This document shows, in pieces, positions 51,855 through 60,473 of a DNA stretch of 64,000 nucleotides (the first letter of the stretch is position 1; the number at the start of each line of letters is the position of its first letter). Origin of the DNA: CAIXQW01 sp046049675 (lineage in GTDB: Bacteria; Bacteroidota; Bacteroidia; Chitinophagales; Chitinophagaceae); assembly GCA_046049675.1 (NCBI GenBank), contig JBJORA010000097.1, positions 53,875 through 117,874 of the forward strand, given 5' to 3'. The notes beneath the pieces are model-generated. The model ran no database searches. It saw nothing but the letters and a program-made list of their open reading frames with translations, and was not told the origin of the DNA. A program made the position numbers and the translations under genes.

Positions 51855-54194
51855 ATGCGATTAATCTATTGCGGCCTTTTGTGCTTGCTTACAGGTCAAG
51901 TTTGGGGTCAATCCTTAAGCGGCAATGTCACAAATTTATCGGGTCAAGGCTTGGATGCAGTAATAAGTGTAGCTGGCTTTAGCACGGAACGAACTGATAA
52001 TCAGGGTAATTACAGATTTTCAAAACTACCAAGCGGAACTTACACCATTACGGCAAGTAGCAATAACTTTAATCCTAGCTCTGTAGTAATAGAGCTCAAA
52101 GACGGCTCTTTAGCAACGGCAGATTTTGTGCTTTCGCCTAAAAAGGTGGAGCTGGAAATGCTAACGGTTAGTGGAAGTCGCTTTAAGAAGCGCGCTGCCG
52201 AAGAAGTAGTTAGTATAGAAGTAATCAAGCCAGACTTTGTACGCAAGGCTTCTATCAATCGTTTAGACGAAGCATTAAACAAATTACCGGGTGTAGACGT
52301 AGTAGACAATCAAATTAATATTAGAGGAGGCAGTGGTTGGAGTTATGGTGCTGGTAGTCGTGTAATGGTAATGGTAGATGATATGCCTATGCTTACGGCC
52401 GATGCCAACGATGCTAAATGGGATTTTTTGCCCATAGAAAACTGCGAGCAAATAGAAGTGATGAAAGGTGCAGCTAGTGCCTTATACGGCAGTAGCGCTT
52501 TAAATGGTGTAGTAAATTTTAGAACAGCATTTGCATCTAAAAAGCCAGTTACGCGATTGCAATTTTTAAGTGGTATGTATGGAAATCCAGCTCGCAAAGA
52601 AATGGCGTGGTGGGGCAAGCAGCAGCCTAGTTTTCATGGTGGTTATGCTAGTCATAGTCAAAAATTTGGCAACCTAGAAACAGTATTTGGCACAGCTTGG
52701 TATAGCGAGGATAGTTATCTGCAAGGCGACGCTACAAGGCGCATTCGTTTCAATAATAATTTACGTTACAAGCCAAAGGGCAAGCAGAACATCACTTTAG
52801 GCCTTAATACAAATATACAAGTAGGCAAAAGCAGCACCTTCTTTTTACACGCAGCAGATACAACGTTTACAAATTTACTTCGCCCTTATGGTGGCATTGC
52901 TGACAGCACTACGACCAACAACAAAAACCAAGGCACACGATTTAATATTGACCCCTATGTGATCATTCGAGGTAAGCATGGATGGACTCACAATATTCGT
53001 GGCCGCTTGTTCTTTTCGCAAAACCTTATTCCAGAAAAACAACAGAGCAGCACAGCTTACACCGTGTATAACGAATACCAAGCCATTCGTAAAGTTGGTG
53101 AAGAAAAAACTGGCTTGTTTAGAAACTCTAATATTATTTATGGTATTGCAAGCACATTAGGTTTTGTAACGGGCGAATTATATGGCAATCATAACTTCCG
53201 CAATATTGCACCATATGCACAATTAGAGAAAAAGATTAATAAAGTATGGCTACTTGGTGGCATGCGCTTTGAAAATAATTGGCTAAGCGATCTTGGTTGG
53301 GAACGCAAACCCGTGTTTCGTGCAGGCCTTAACTACGAACCTCGCTTTGGCACCAATATTCGTGCAAGTTGGGGACAAGGTTATAGATACGCCAGTATTG
53401 CAGAGCGATATGTGAATACAAATTTTGGTGCTGCATCTGTGTTCCCTAATCCGCAATTGGTAAGCGAAACGGGTTGGAGTGCAGAAACAGGCATTAAACA
53501 AGGTATAAAACTTGGTAATTGGTTAGGTTATGCCGATGCCGCACTTTTTTATATGCGCTATGATAATATGATGGAGTTTAACTTCGGCTACAATCCACCG
53601 CCAGGGCCACCGCCTGCTAATCAAATCATTTACATAGGTTTTCAGAGTCGCAATATTGGTAGTACACAAATTTACGGTGCCGACTTTACAACGATGATGC
53701 GTTATGACAACAACAAAACTGTGCACAGTATTATTGCAGGCTACACTTATATGAATCCAACAGCTATCAATCCCGATAGTATAGTGATGAGCAACTTTAG
53801 CACAGATGAGCCGTTTCTTAAATATCGTTTTGCACATACGATTAAAGGCAACTGGGACATGCAACGTGGCAAGTGGAGTTTTGCTTGCTTAAACACGGTT
53901 AACAGCAAAATGGTCAATATTGATGAAGTGTTTGAGAACAATTCTAATACCAAGAACAACTACGGGGGACTATTTAACTTTGGCACAAATGGTTTGCCAA
54001 CAACGATTCGTCAATACAGGCAGCAGTATAATAAGTGGCGTTGGGTTTGCGATGCACGCGTTGGTTATGCCATTAGCGAGCAAGTGCGTATATCGTTCAT
54101 TGTAAAAAATGTATTTAATACCGAATTCTATATTAGGCCTGCACTAATTGCACCTCCACGCAATTTTACCTTACAATTGAATGCAGATTTGTAA
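51855..54194 (+). CDS. TonB-dependent outer-membrane receptor
   Basis: A 779-residue protein. A signal peptide precedes a carboxypeptidase-regulatory-like beta-sandwich (about 20-95: LSGNVTNLSGQGLDAVISV), a plug domain (LDEALNKLPGVDVVDNQINI, MKGAASALYGSSALNGVVNF) and a beta-barrel ending in FTLQLNADL. The substrate is unknown; no SusD-type partner is adjacent. Such receptors import iron complexes, vitamins or oligosaccharides with energy from TonB. Confidence 0.9.
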   Translation: MRLIYCGLLCLLTGQVWGQSLSGNVTNLSGQGLDAVISVAGFSTERTDNQGNYRFSKLPSGTYTITASSNNFNPSSVVIELKDGSLATADFVLSPKKVELEMLTVSGSRFKKRAAEEVVSIEVIKPDFVRKASINRLDEALNKLPGVDVVDNQINIRGGSGWSYGAGSRVMVMVDDMPMLTADANDAKWDFLPIENCEQIEVMKGAASALYGSSALNGVVNFRTAFASKKPVTRLQFLSGMYGNPARKEMAWWGKQQPSFHGGYASHSQKFGNLETVFGTAWYSEDSYLQGDATRRIRFNNNLRYKPKGKQNITLGLNTNIQVGKSSTFFLHAADTTFTNLLRPYGGIADSTTTNNKNQGTRFNIDPYVIIRGKHGWTHNIRGRLFFSQNLIPEKQQSSTAYTVYNEYQAIRKVGEEKTGLFRNSNIIYGIASTLGFVTGELYGNHNFRNIAPYAQLEKKINKVWLLGGMRFENNWLSDLGWERKPVFRAGLNYEPRFGTNIRASWGQGYRYASIAERYVNTNFGAASVFPNPQLVSETGWSAETGIKQGIKLGNWLGYADAALFYMRYDNMMEFNFGYNPPPGPPPANQIIYIGFQSRNIGSTQIYGADFTTMMRYDNNKTVHSIIAGYTYMNPTAINPDSIVMSNFSTDEPFLKYRFAHTIKGNWDMQRGKWSFACLNTVNSKMVNIDEVFENNSNTKNNYGGLFNFGTNGLPTTIRQYRQQYNKWRWVCDARVGYAISEQVRISFIVKNVFNTEFYIRPALIAPPRNFTLQLNADL

Positions 54195-54319
54195 CGTATT
54201 TGCACACAAAAACTGTGCGTAAAGCTCTTATTATGAGGGATTTACTACTAATAACATAAAAAAAAGGAAAATCGTGTTATTTTACCTATTTTTGCAATCA
54301 TTAATAAGACACAAAAAAA

Positions 54320-54721
54320 ATGAAGAAAATTGTATTGATTATGTTTCTTGGTGGTGCAAGCCTTGCTACTCTAAATAGCTGCGACACTTACCATAGTTTA
54401 AGCAGTGCTACATCAGTAGGTCAGCTTTCTGCAAACCCATTTATGCAAAATGTAGCGCGTAGCGTTATCAAAAACATCGGAACAGCACTTATTCAAAGCG
54501 GCATCAAAAATGCTCCAAAGAATTTGGGCTTGAATACAAATCTTAGCAGCTTATTGAGCACTGCACAAGCGATTAGTGGTTTCAAAAATATGTTGAGCAG
54601 CACTTATGGCTTAAGCAATCAGTTGATTGATAAGAACTACAGCAAAATGAACACAATTAAGGATGTTATTGGCTTAGTTGCTAATTCTGGCACAAAAGGT
54701 CTTAACTTCTACAACTTCTAA
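54320..54721 (+). CDS. small lipoprotein of unknown function
   Basis: A 133-residue protein with a lipoprotein signal (MKKIVLIMFLGGASLATLNSC) and a short helical body with repeated Ser/Asn/Leu residues. Lipobox LNSC fits. It follows the TonB-dependent receptor gene by 125 bases and ends with a strong terminator. No family recognised. Confidence 0.6.
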   Translation: MKKIVLIMFLGGASLATLNSCDTYHSLSSATSVGQLSANPFMQNVARSVIKNIGTALIQSGIKNAPKNLGLNTNLSSLLSTAQAISGFKNMLSSTYGLSNQLIDKNYSKMNTIKDVIGLVANSGTKGLNFYNF

Positions 54722-54742
54722 GATCATAAGATTTTTATAGAG

Positions 54743-54772
54743 AAAGCCCTGGCTAAATGCTGGGGCTTTTTT
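54743..54772 (+). terminator. terminator after the lipoprotein gene
   Basis: AAAGCCC/GGGCTTT stem with a TTTTTT tail, 22 bases after the stop. The sequence is nearly the same as the hairpin at 22276-22300. Confidence 0.8.
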
Positions 54773-54845
54773 GTGCCCATAAGTTTTATTGTAAAGGGCA
54801 TAAAAAAAGGGACTTTTCAAAACCATCTTGAAAAATCCCTGTCTG

Positions 54846-54917
54846 TTGCGAGGAACGGATTCGAACCGCTGATCTTTGGGTTATGAGCCCAACGAGATAC
54901 CACTTCTCCACCTCGCG
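54846..54917 (-). tRNA. initiator tRNA-fMet (CAU)
   Basis: 72-base tRNA read leftward. Acceptor CGCGAGG pairs with CCTCGCA except at the first pair, giving the C1:A72 mismatch of initiators. The anticodon arm has GGG/CCC next to a CTCATAA loop (CAU). D-stem GAGA/TCTC contains A11:U24. T-loop is TTCGAAT. Discriminator A, CCA not encoded. All are initiator hallmarks. Confidence 0.95.
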
Positions 54918-54929
54918 ATGTAAGAGGCG

Positions 54930-54960
54930 CAAAGGTAGGTAATATTGCCTTAACAGCAAA
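54930..54960 (-). promoter_or_regulatory. complete Bacteroidota promoter of tRNA-fMet
   Basis: TTTG (54957-54960), a 19-base spacer and TACCTTTG (54930-54937), all on the minus strand, match both boxes and spacing. The tRNA 5' end is 12 bases downstream of the -7 box. Confidence 0.8.
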
Positions 54961-54985
54961 ACTTCACTACAAGTATTTTCAACAC

Positions 54986-54993
54986 TACCTTTA
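54986..54993 (+). promoter_or_regulatory. -7 box TACCTTTA of era
   Basis: TAnnTTTA match that ends 8 bases before ATG 55002. Confidence 0.55.
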
Positions 54994-55001
54994 CCGCATA
55001 C

Positions 55002-55883
55002 ATGTGGAGCGATAATCATAGAAGCGGCTTTGTAGCCATACTTGGCAAACCCAATGCTGGCAAGAGTACATTGCTCAATGCATTACTCAAAGACAAACTC
55101 GCTATTGTTAGTCCTAAAGTGCAAACGACACGTCATCGCATTATGGGTATTCTTACAGAAGAAGAGTATCAAATAATTTTTAGTGATACGCCAGGCATCA
55201 TAGAACCTGAATATGGCATGCACAAACGCATGATGGCGCAGGTACAATCATCGCTCAAAGATGCAGATGTGGCTATCTACCTTATTGATATCAATGGCAA
55301 AGAACAAGAGCAACTTCAGCTGTTAGCATCTCTAAAGTTAAAAATGCCAGTGCTTGTAGTATTGAATAAAATAGATAAGTGTGCTCCAGAAAAAATTGCA
55401 GAGCTTACGCAGCGTTGGGCAGCTGTAAAAAATGTACTTGATTGCATAGCGATTAGCGCTTTAGCACAAACCAATATTGATGCAGTATTACAAAAGATAG
55501 TTAGCCTATTGCCATTTAATCCGCCATACTATGATGGCGATAGCATTAGTGATAGGCCTATGAAATTTTTTGTTGGCGAATTAATCAGAGAGCAATTGTA
55601 TGCCGAACTTCAAGAAGAATTGCCATATCATGCAGCAGTACTTGTAGAACAATACCAAGAAAAGCAAACCTTAGTAAAAATTATTGCAAGCATTATTGTA
55701 ACGCGCGAATCTCAAAAGAGTATTATACTAGGTAGTGGCGGTGCTATGATAAAGAAGTTGGGTACCAATGCACGCAAAAACATAGAAGCTTTTATTGACA
55801 ATAAAGTCTTTTTGGAATTGCACGTTAAGGTGCGACCAAATTGGCGCGACAAGGATAACTTCTTAAACGAGTATGGCTACTAG
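55002..55883 (+). CDS. era: GTPase Era
   Basis: A 293-residue GTPase. G1 GKPNAGKSTLLN, switch region QTTRHRIMGILT, G3 DTPGIIEPEYG and G4 VLNKIDK are intact, and the C-terminal KH domain has ILGSGGAMIKKLGTNARKNIE. Era binds the 3' end of 16S rRNA and acts in 30S maturation. It overlaps the next gene by 11 bases. Confidence 0.95.
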   Translation: MWSDNHRSGFVAILGKPNAGKSTLLNALLKDKLAIVSPKVQTTRHRIMGILTEEEYQIIFSDTPGIIEPEYGMHKRMMAQVQSSLKDADVAIYLIDINGKEQEQLQLLASLKLKMPVLVVLNKIDKCAPEKIAELTQRWAAVKNVLDCIAISALAQTNIDAVLQKIVSLLPFNPPYYDGDSISDRPMKFFVGELIREQLYAELQEELPYHAAVLVEQYQEKQTLVKIIASIIVTRESQKSIILGSGGAMIKKLGTNARKNIEAFIDNKVFLELHVKVRPNWRDKDNFLNEYGY

Positions 55884-56739
55884 CTTACCAGAGGTAGACA
55901 TTACAGCAATACAAAACCGTATTTGGCAAGCGCATGATATTGCCATGGATATGCTGCGCTTAGACTTGATTCATCCAATTATTAGTGGCAACAAATATTT
56001 GAAGCTACTGCCATATTTAGATTTGTATAGGCAAAATGCTTGTACTAGCGTTATTAGCTACGGTGGTGCGTACAGCAATTATTTGCATGCTTTGGCTTAT
56101 ACCTGCTATTTAAATAATATACCTTGTACTTTAGTCGTAAGAGGCGAGCAAGTCGTCAATGACACCTTGCACGATTGTGCACAGTGGGGCGCTACAATAC
56201 AATTTTTGACTAGAAGTGAATTCGATGAGAGTTGCTACAGTAGTTGTATCGCAGACGATGGCGCTTTGCACATTCCATTTGGCGGTCATGATAAGGCTGG
56301 CTTGTATGGCTTGCAAGAAATTCTTGAAAAAATAAAGCAGTCGTACACACATTATGCGTGTAGTATTGGCACTGGTACTACAATAAATGCATTAATAAGC
56401 GCAAGTAAAAAAACGAAAGCGCAAGTACTTGGCTTTATGGCATCTAAAGACGCTAAGCTTGCAGATGCGATTGCAGAGCAAGGCGCCGTAGTAAATGCAG
56501 AGAGCTATGCTCCAAAGTTTGGCGGCATTGCTGATAACACTGTACAATTCATGCTGAACTTTTACGAACAGCAACAAATAAAGTTGGACATGGTTTATAC
56601 AGGTAAAATGATGCAAGCCCTCCATCAAATGATTGTTGAGCAGCAAATACCACAAGGAGCACGCATTTTAGCTATACATACAGGTGGCTTACAGGGCAAT
56701 AGAAGTCATGCAGCTCTGCGCCATTTGACTGCACCTTAA
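55873..56739 (+). CDS. PLP-dependent ACC deaminase/D-cysteine desulfhydrase family
   Basis: A 288-residue fold-type-II PLP enzyme. The PLP-binding Lys lies in ISGNKYLKL near residue 41 and the Ser/Asn-binding loop in YGGAYSNYLHAL near 62; the phosphate-binding IGTGTTINALISAS is near 162. Family members deaminate 1-aminocyclopropane-1-carboxylate or desulfurate D-cysteine. At 288 residues it is slightly short for the family. It overlaps era by 11 bases. Substrate not certain. Confidence 0.82.
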   Translation: MATSLPEVDITAIQNRIWQAHDIAMDMLRLDLIHPIISGNKYLKLLPYLDLYRQNACTSVISYGGAYSNYLHALAYTCYLNNIPCTLVVRGEQVVNDTLHDCAQWGATIQFLTRSEFDESCYSSCIADDGALHIPFGGHDKAGLYGLQEILEKIKQSYTHYACSIGTGTTINALISASKKTKAQVLGFMASKDAKLADAIAEQGAVVNAESYAPKFGGIADNTVQFMLNFYEQQQIKLDMVYTGKMMQALHQMIVEQQIPQGARILAIHTGGLQGNRSHAALRHLTAP

Positions 56740-56783
56740 CCTAATTTTCTGCTTTTCAAGGCTAAGAAGCCCGCTATGCCTAC

Positions 56784-56791
56784 TATATTTG
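56784..56791 (+). promoter_or_regulatory. -7 box TATATTTG
   Basis: Perfect TAnnTTTG match 6 bases before GTG 56798; the longer frame from 56789 starts inside the box and is rejected. Confidence 0.6.
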
Positions 56792-56797
56792 CAGCTA

Positions 56798-57478
56798 GTG
56801 AAAAATTGTTTACTTACAGCATTGTTGCTATGTGTGGCAACTTGGGCTAGCGCTCAGTTTCCCGACATAAACGTTGTGCAAGTGCGTGGCCGCAATTTTG
56901 TAACGTTTAAGAATCAGTACGACAAATTGCAACGTATAGAAATACAGCGCAGCAATGATAGTACAAAGGGCTATGTAACAATAGGTGTAATCAATAATCC
57001 TAAAAAAGGTGATGGTACTTATGCCGACGAGCGCCCTATGCTTGGTCGCAACCACTATCAATTACGTATAGTGTTTAGCGAAGACATGGATTGGTACTCT
57101 AAGCGCAAAAGCGTTACCGTAGACAGTGCGAATATTACTACTGCTGCAACCACTGAAATGCCACGTGCTGACGAAGTTGCTCCACCAGTAGCTAGTCCAG
57201 GAGAAGCCGTAGTGCCAGAATTTGCCTTTGCAGCTAGTACACGTGTATTTACAAACTCATATACTGGCCATATCAATATTGAATTAGAAGGCACTCTAGA
57301 AAAGCGTTACTCACTTGTATTTTACGATTACAAAGACAATGAGGCTGTGCGTATTGATCGCGTAAGCAAAGACAGAGTAATACTCGACAAGCACAATTTT
57401 AATGGCACAGGCGTTTATAGATTTGTGCTAAAAGAAAGCGGCAACCAAGTAGAGACTGGCTACGTAAGAATAAACTAA
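56798..57478 (+). CDS. secreted protein of unknown function
   Basis: About 226 residues from GTG 56798 (reads MKNCLLTALLLCVATWASA, a signal peptide). The body is Val/Thr-rich beta with FVTFKNQYDKLQRIEIQRSN, a low-complexity Pro/Ala/Glu stretch around 120-135 (PRADEVAPPVASPGEAVVPE) and a C-terminal domain with INIELEGTLEKRYSLVFYDY. It has two domains linked by the disordered stretch. No family recognised. Confidence 0.6.
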   Translation: MKNCLLTALLLCVATWASAQFPDINVVQVRGRNFVTFKNQYDKLQRIEIQRSNDSTKGYVTIGVINNPKKGDGTYADERPMLGRNHYQLRIVFSEDMDWYSKRKSVTVDSANITTAATTEMPRADEVAPPVASPGEAVVPEFAFAASTRVFTNSYTGHINIELEGTLEKRYSLVFYDYKDNEAVRIDRVSKDRVILDKHNFNGTGVYRFVLKESGNQVETGYVRIN

Positions 57479-57511
57479 TGTAAACGCAGCTCAAGCAGAG
57501 CTTGCTAGCTC

Positions 57512-58822
57512 TTATTTCTTTCTATAGAAAACCCTTACTGGACTACCAGTGAACTTAAAGTGTTCGCGTAACTTGTTCTCCAAAAAGTTAGTATAAGAGC
57601 CCGAAACATTGTCCGGAAAATTGGCGTAGAAAGTAAAGCTAGGCACCACTACTGGCAATTGCGCAACATACTTGATTTTGATACCAACACCACGATAATA
57701 TGGCGGCGGGAAACGTTCGATTTCTCTCAACATAATTTCGTTAAGCTGACTAGTAGATATTTTGCGGCTTCTATTTTCTGCAACTTCCAGCGCTACCTCA
57801 ATAGCCTTAAAAATGCGCTGCTTTTCTTTTACACTCGTAAATACTACAGGTATGTCAGTAAACGGTGCGGTTTTTTCCTTAATGTATTTCTCAAACTTTA
57901 CACTGGTCATGGTTTCTTTATCTTCAACCAAGTCCCATTTATTCACTACCACTACAATGCCTTTACCTTTGCGTTGTGCAAGGCTAAAAATGTTGACGTC
58001 TTGCGCGGTAAAACCTTCTTTAGCATCTACCATCAGCATAATAATGTCCGCTTCATCTAAAGCTTTAATAGCACGTATAACGCTATAGAATTCTAAGTCT
58101 TCGTGCACCTTACTTTTCTTACGGATACCTGCAGTGTCAACGAGAACAAAGTCCTTATTAAATAAATTGTATCGAGTGTGAATCGTATCGCGCGTTGTGC
58201 CACTAATATCGCTTACAATAGTACGCTCTTGACCAATAAGGGCATTTAGCATACTGCTTTTGCCAACATTGGGTTGTCCAACGATTGCAATTTTCGGCAA
58301 ATCGCCAAAGTCTTCTGCACCTGCATTATCAGGTATATGTTTTACAACTTCATCTAACAACTCGCCTGTGCCACTACCAGTAATACTGCTAACCATATAA
58401 GTCAATTCAAAGCCTAAGCCATAAAACTCTGTTGCAAGCAATTGACGTTCTGCATTGTCAACCTTATTGACCATTAAAATTACAGGCTTAGTTGTTTGGC
58501 GCAGCACATGGGCCATATTGTCGTCAAGGTTTGTAATGCCTGTCATACAATCCACCACAAAAATGATCACATTGGCTTCTTCGATAGCAATTTTTACTTG
58601 CTTGTGTATTTCCTTTTCAAAGATATCGTCGCTGCCATCCACAAAGCCACCTGTGTCTATCACATCAAAGGTTTTGCCACACCATTCTGCAGCTGAATAT
58701 TGGCGATCGCGGGTTACACCACTTACATCGTCGACAATTGCTTTTTGTTTTTCAATAAGACGATTAAACAATGTGCTTTTGCCAACATTGGGCCTGCCTA
58801 CTATGGCAACGGTAAAAGACAT
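57512..58822 (-). CDS. der: ribosome assembly GTPase Der (EngA)
   Basis: A 436-residue protein with two consecutive G domains: GRPNVGKSTLFN with DTGGFVDG, NKVD and then GQPNVGKSSMLN with DTAGIRKKSK, NKWD, followed by a KH-like C-terminal domain ending YRKK. Der is essential for 50S assembly. The -7 box TACCTTTG (58827-58834) lies just 4 bases from the ATG. Confidence 0.96.
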   Translation of the reverse strand: MSFTVAIVGRPNVGKSTLFNRLIEKQKAIVDDVSGVTRDRQYSAAEWCGKTFDVIDTGGFVDGSDDIFEKEIHKQVKIAIEEANVIIFVVDCMTGITNLDDNMAHVLRQTTKPVILMVNKVDNAERQLLATEFYGLGFELTYMVSSITGSGTGELLDEVVKHIPDNAGAEDFGDLPKIAIVGQPNVGKSSMLNALIGQERTIVSDISGTTRDTIHTRYNLFNKDFVLVDTAGIRKKSKVHEDLEFYSVIRAIKALDEADIIMLMVDAKEGFTAQDVNIFSLAQRKGKGIVVVVNKWDLVEDKETMTSVKFEKYIKEKTAPFTDIPVVFTSVKEKQRIFKAIEVALEVAENRSRKISTSQLNEIMLREIERFPPPYYRGVGIKIKYVAQLPVVVPSFTFYANFPDNVSGSYTNFLENKLREHFKFTGSPVRVFYRKK

Positions 58823-58826
58823 GGTG

Positions 58827-58834
58827 CAAAGGTA
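58827..58834 (-). promoter_or_regulatory. -7 box TACCTTTG of der
   Basis: Perfect TAnnTTTG match; 4-base gap to ATG 58822, so the transcript is close to leaderless. Confidence 0.7.
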
Positions 58835-58968
58835 ACACTATTGCTGAGCTAATGTGTGATTAAGGTGTTTACGCCACAAGTCAAAAAAATGGCTACAGCC
58901 CCAAAGTACGCGCATTCATAAGGCTGCTGCAGTCAGCTTAAACTCGTGTTAGTGCAGCCCTGATAGGA

Positions 58969-60417
58969 TTATCGTACTTTTTGCACGAGGTGCTGGTTTT
59001 GCCTATTGCTGATGCGCGCAAAGCAAATGCCACCACCAGTTTGAATATGCGCTAGATTGCTGCTGCGCTCAAAATCAGCACTTTTGTAAAGTACGTGGCC
59101 ATAGGCATCAAATAAAGTGAGTGTATATTCCGCGTCTTGCTTATTATGCAAAGAGAAACCACCAGCCGTGTTGCTTGTAATGTAGATTTCATTCAACTTC
59201 GAGTCGCTTGTTTGAATTTGCGCGCCTATGCCAGTGTTTAAACAAGGTGGATTACTGCTGATATAGTCTTTAAAAAATAACGCTAATTCGCTTTCGCGCT
59301 GCTGAGGATTATCGTAGGCATGGCATGGCGTATTAACTTGATCTACACAACTGCCTGCACCAATCAGGTAATTGTAAGGAAAGTTGACGTTTGTAAATTT
59401 ATTTTGAATCGTATAGCCATAGTTGTTGTTAGCATTCCATTGGCTAAAGGTTCTTCCGCCATACAGCATAATATTGGTATTGGCGATGCCATAGCAATTG
59501 TATCCGTTCGTAAAGCACCAAGTAAGTCCCCAATAGATATAATTGCTGTCTATTGGTACTACAATATCGCATGGCTGATGGAAAGAGTATATCGCCGGCT
59601 TTACCTTGTTTGCTGGTTTATGTTTTAATAAATCGCCAAGCATTGCGCCGTACATGTTTCCAATGCCACGGATTGTATAATTAATTGTAGTTGGTTCAAT
59701 AGTGCCTTCAATATCGCCAAGGTCTGGCCGTGCAATGCCGCTATTGCTAAATGTTTTGTTGAGATTATAGGTGCAAGTAGCTGTGCCTATATGCGGTTTC
59801 GGTGCGTTGGGTAGGGCATAGGTATGTGGTGGTCTTTCGCTAGCTGTATCAAGTAATGCTACACCAAGTGCTGTAAATGCACCTGCACTTTCTCCAGCCA
59901 CAAAAATGTTAGAAGTGTCAATACCATACTGTTCAAATCTATTAACTAAGTATCGCAACGCCCCTTTTGCATCTTGCACGGCACGATAGTATGAGCGAAC
60001 CCATTCTGCACTATCGCTTGCAAATACACAACTATAGTTTGGATAGTTGCATTGCCAAAGTGCATCGTCGCTACAAAACCCAAGTCTGTAACTGATGGTG
60101 GCAGTAACGTAACCACGTTTTGCAAATTGCTTGCAGTGGTTTTGTATACTTGGATCGTTTTTGTCGCCAGCAAGAAATGCGCCGCCGTGTATCCACAGTA
60201 AGAGTGGTTTATAAGTTGCGCTAGTTCCAGCTGTCGTGCATTTTGGAATAAATACATCCATCAACAATGTATCTGTATCACCGTTAAAATCTATAGCGGT
60301 GCCGTAGGTGATATTAAGAACACTATCATACGTGAATTGTTTATCAATCCATAACTGCCCGTGACTACAAATGCTGCAACACATCAAAAAAATCGCTAGA
60401 CTAACTACGCGTACCAT
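58969..60417 (-). CDS. exported alpha/beta-hydrolase (esterase type) with sorting-like C terminus
   Basis: A 482-residue protein with a signal peptide (AIFLMCCSICSHG). The hydrolase domain shows WIHGGAFLAG (oxyanion HGG) and VFVAGESAGAF (nucleophile elbow, Ser about 178) of carboxylesterases of the fold-3/BD-FAE type. The last 80 residues, with EYTLTLFDAYGHVLYK, resemble a T9SS sorting domain but lack the clear YPNP start, so export by T9SS is probable and not certain. Substrate unknown. The TACCTTCG box lies 4 bases before the ATG. Confidence 0.75.
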   Translation of the reverse strand: MVRVVSLAIFLMCCSICSHGQLWIDKQFTYDSVLNITYGTAIDFNGDTDTLLMDVFIPKCTTAGTSATYKPLLLWIHGGAFLAGDKNDPSIQNHCKQFAKRGYVTATISYRLGFCSDDALWQCNYPNYSCVFASDSAEWVRSYYRAVQDAKGALRYLVNRFEQYGIDTSNIFVAGESAGAFTALGVALLDTASERPPHTYALPNAPKPHIGTATCTYNLNKTFSNSGIARPDLGDIEGTIEPTTINYTIRGIGNMYGAMLGDLLKHKPANKVKPAIYSFHQPCDIVVPIDSNYIYWGLTWCFTNGYNCYGIANTNIMLYGGRTFSQWNANNNYGYTIQNKFTNVNFPYNYLIGAGSCVDQVNTPCHAYDNPQQRESELALFFKDYISSNPPCLNTGIGAQIQTSDSKLNEIYITSNTAGGFSLHNKQDAEYTLTLFDAYGHVLYKSADFERSSNLAHIQTGGGICFARISNRQNQHLVQKVR

Positions 60418-60421
60418 TTAA

Positions 60422-60429
60422 CGAAGGTA
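60422..60429 (-). promoter_or_regulatory. -7 box TACCTTCG of esterase gene
   Basis: One mismatch from TAnnTTTG; 4 bases before ATG 60417. Confidence 0.5.
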
Positions 60430-60473
60430 AGCTGTCTTATGTTATGCCTTAGAGGTTTTCGGAGGCAAAATAG

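Noticed and set aside
58900..58968. Candidate structured element after der (CAGCCCTGATAGGATT)
   Set aside because: Only a short similar block is present; not enough to call a repeat or RNA.
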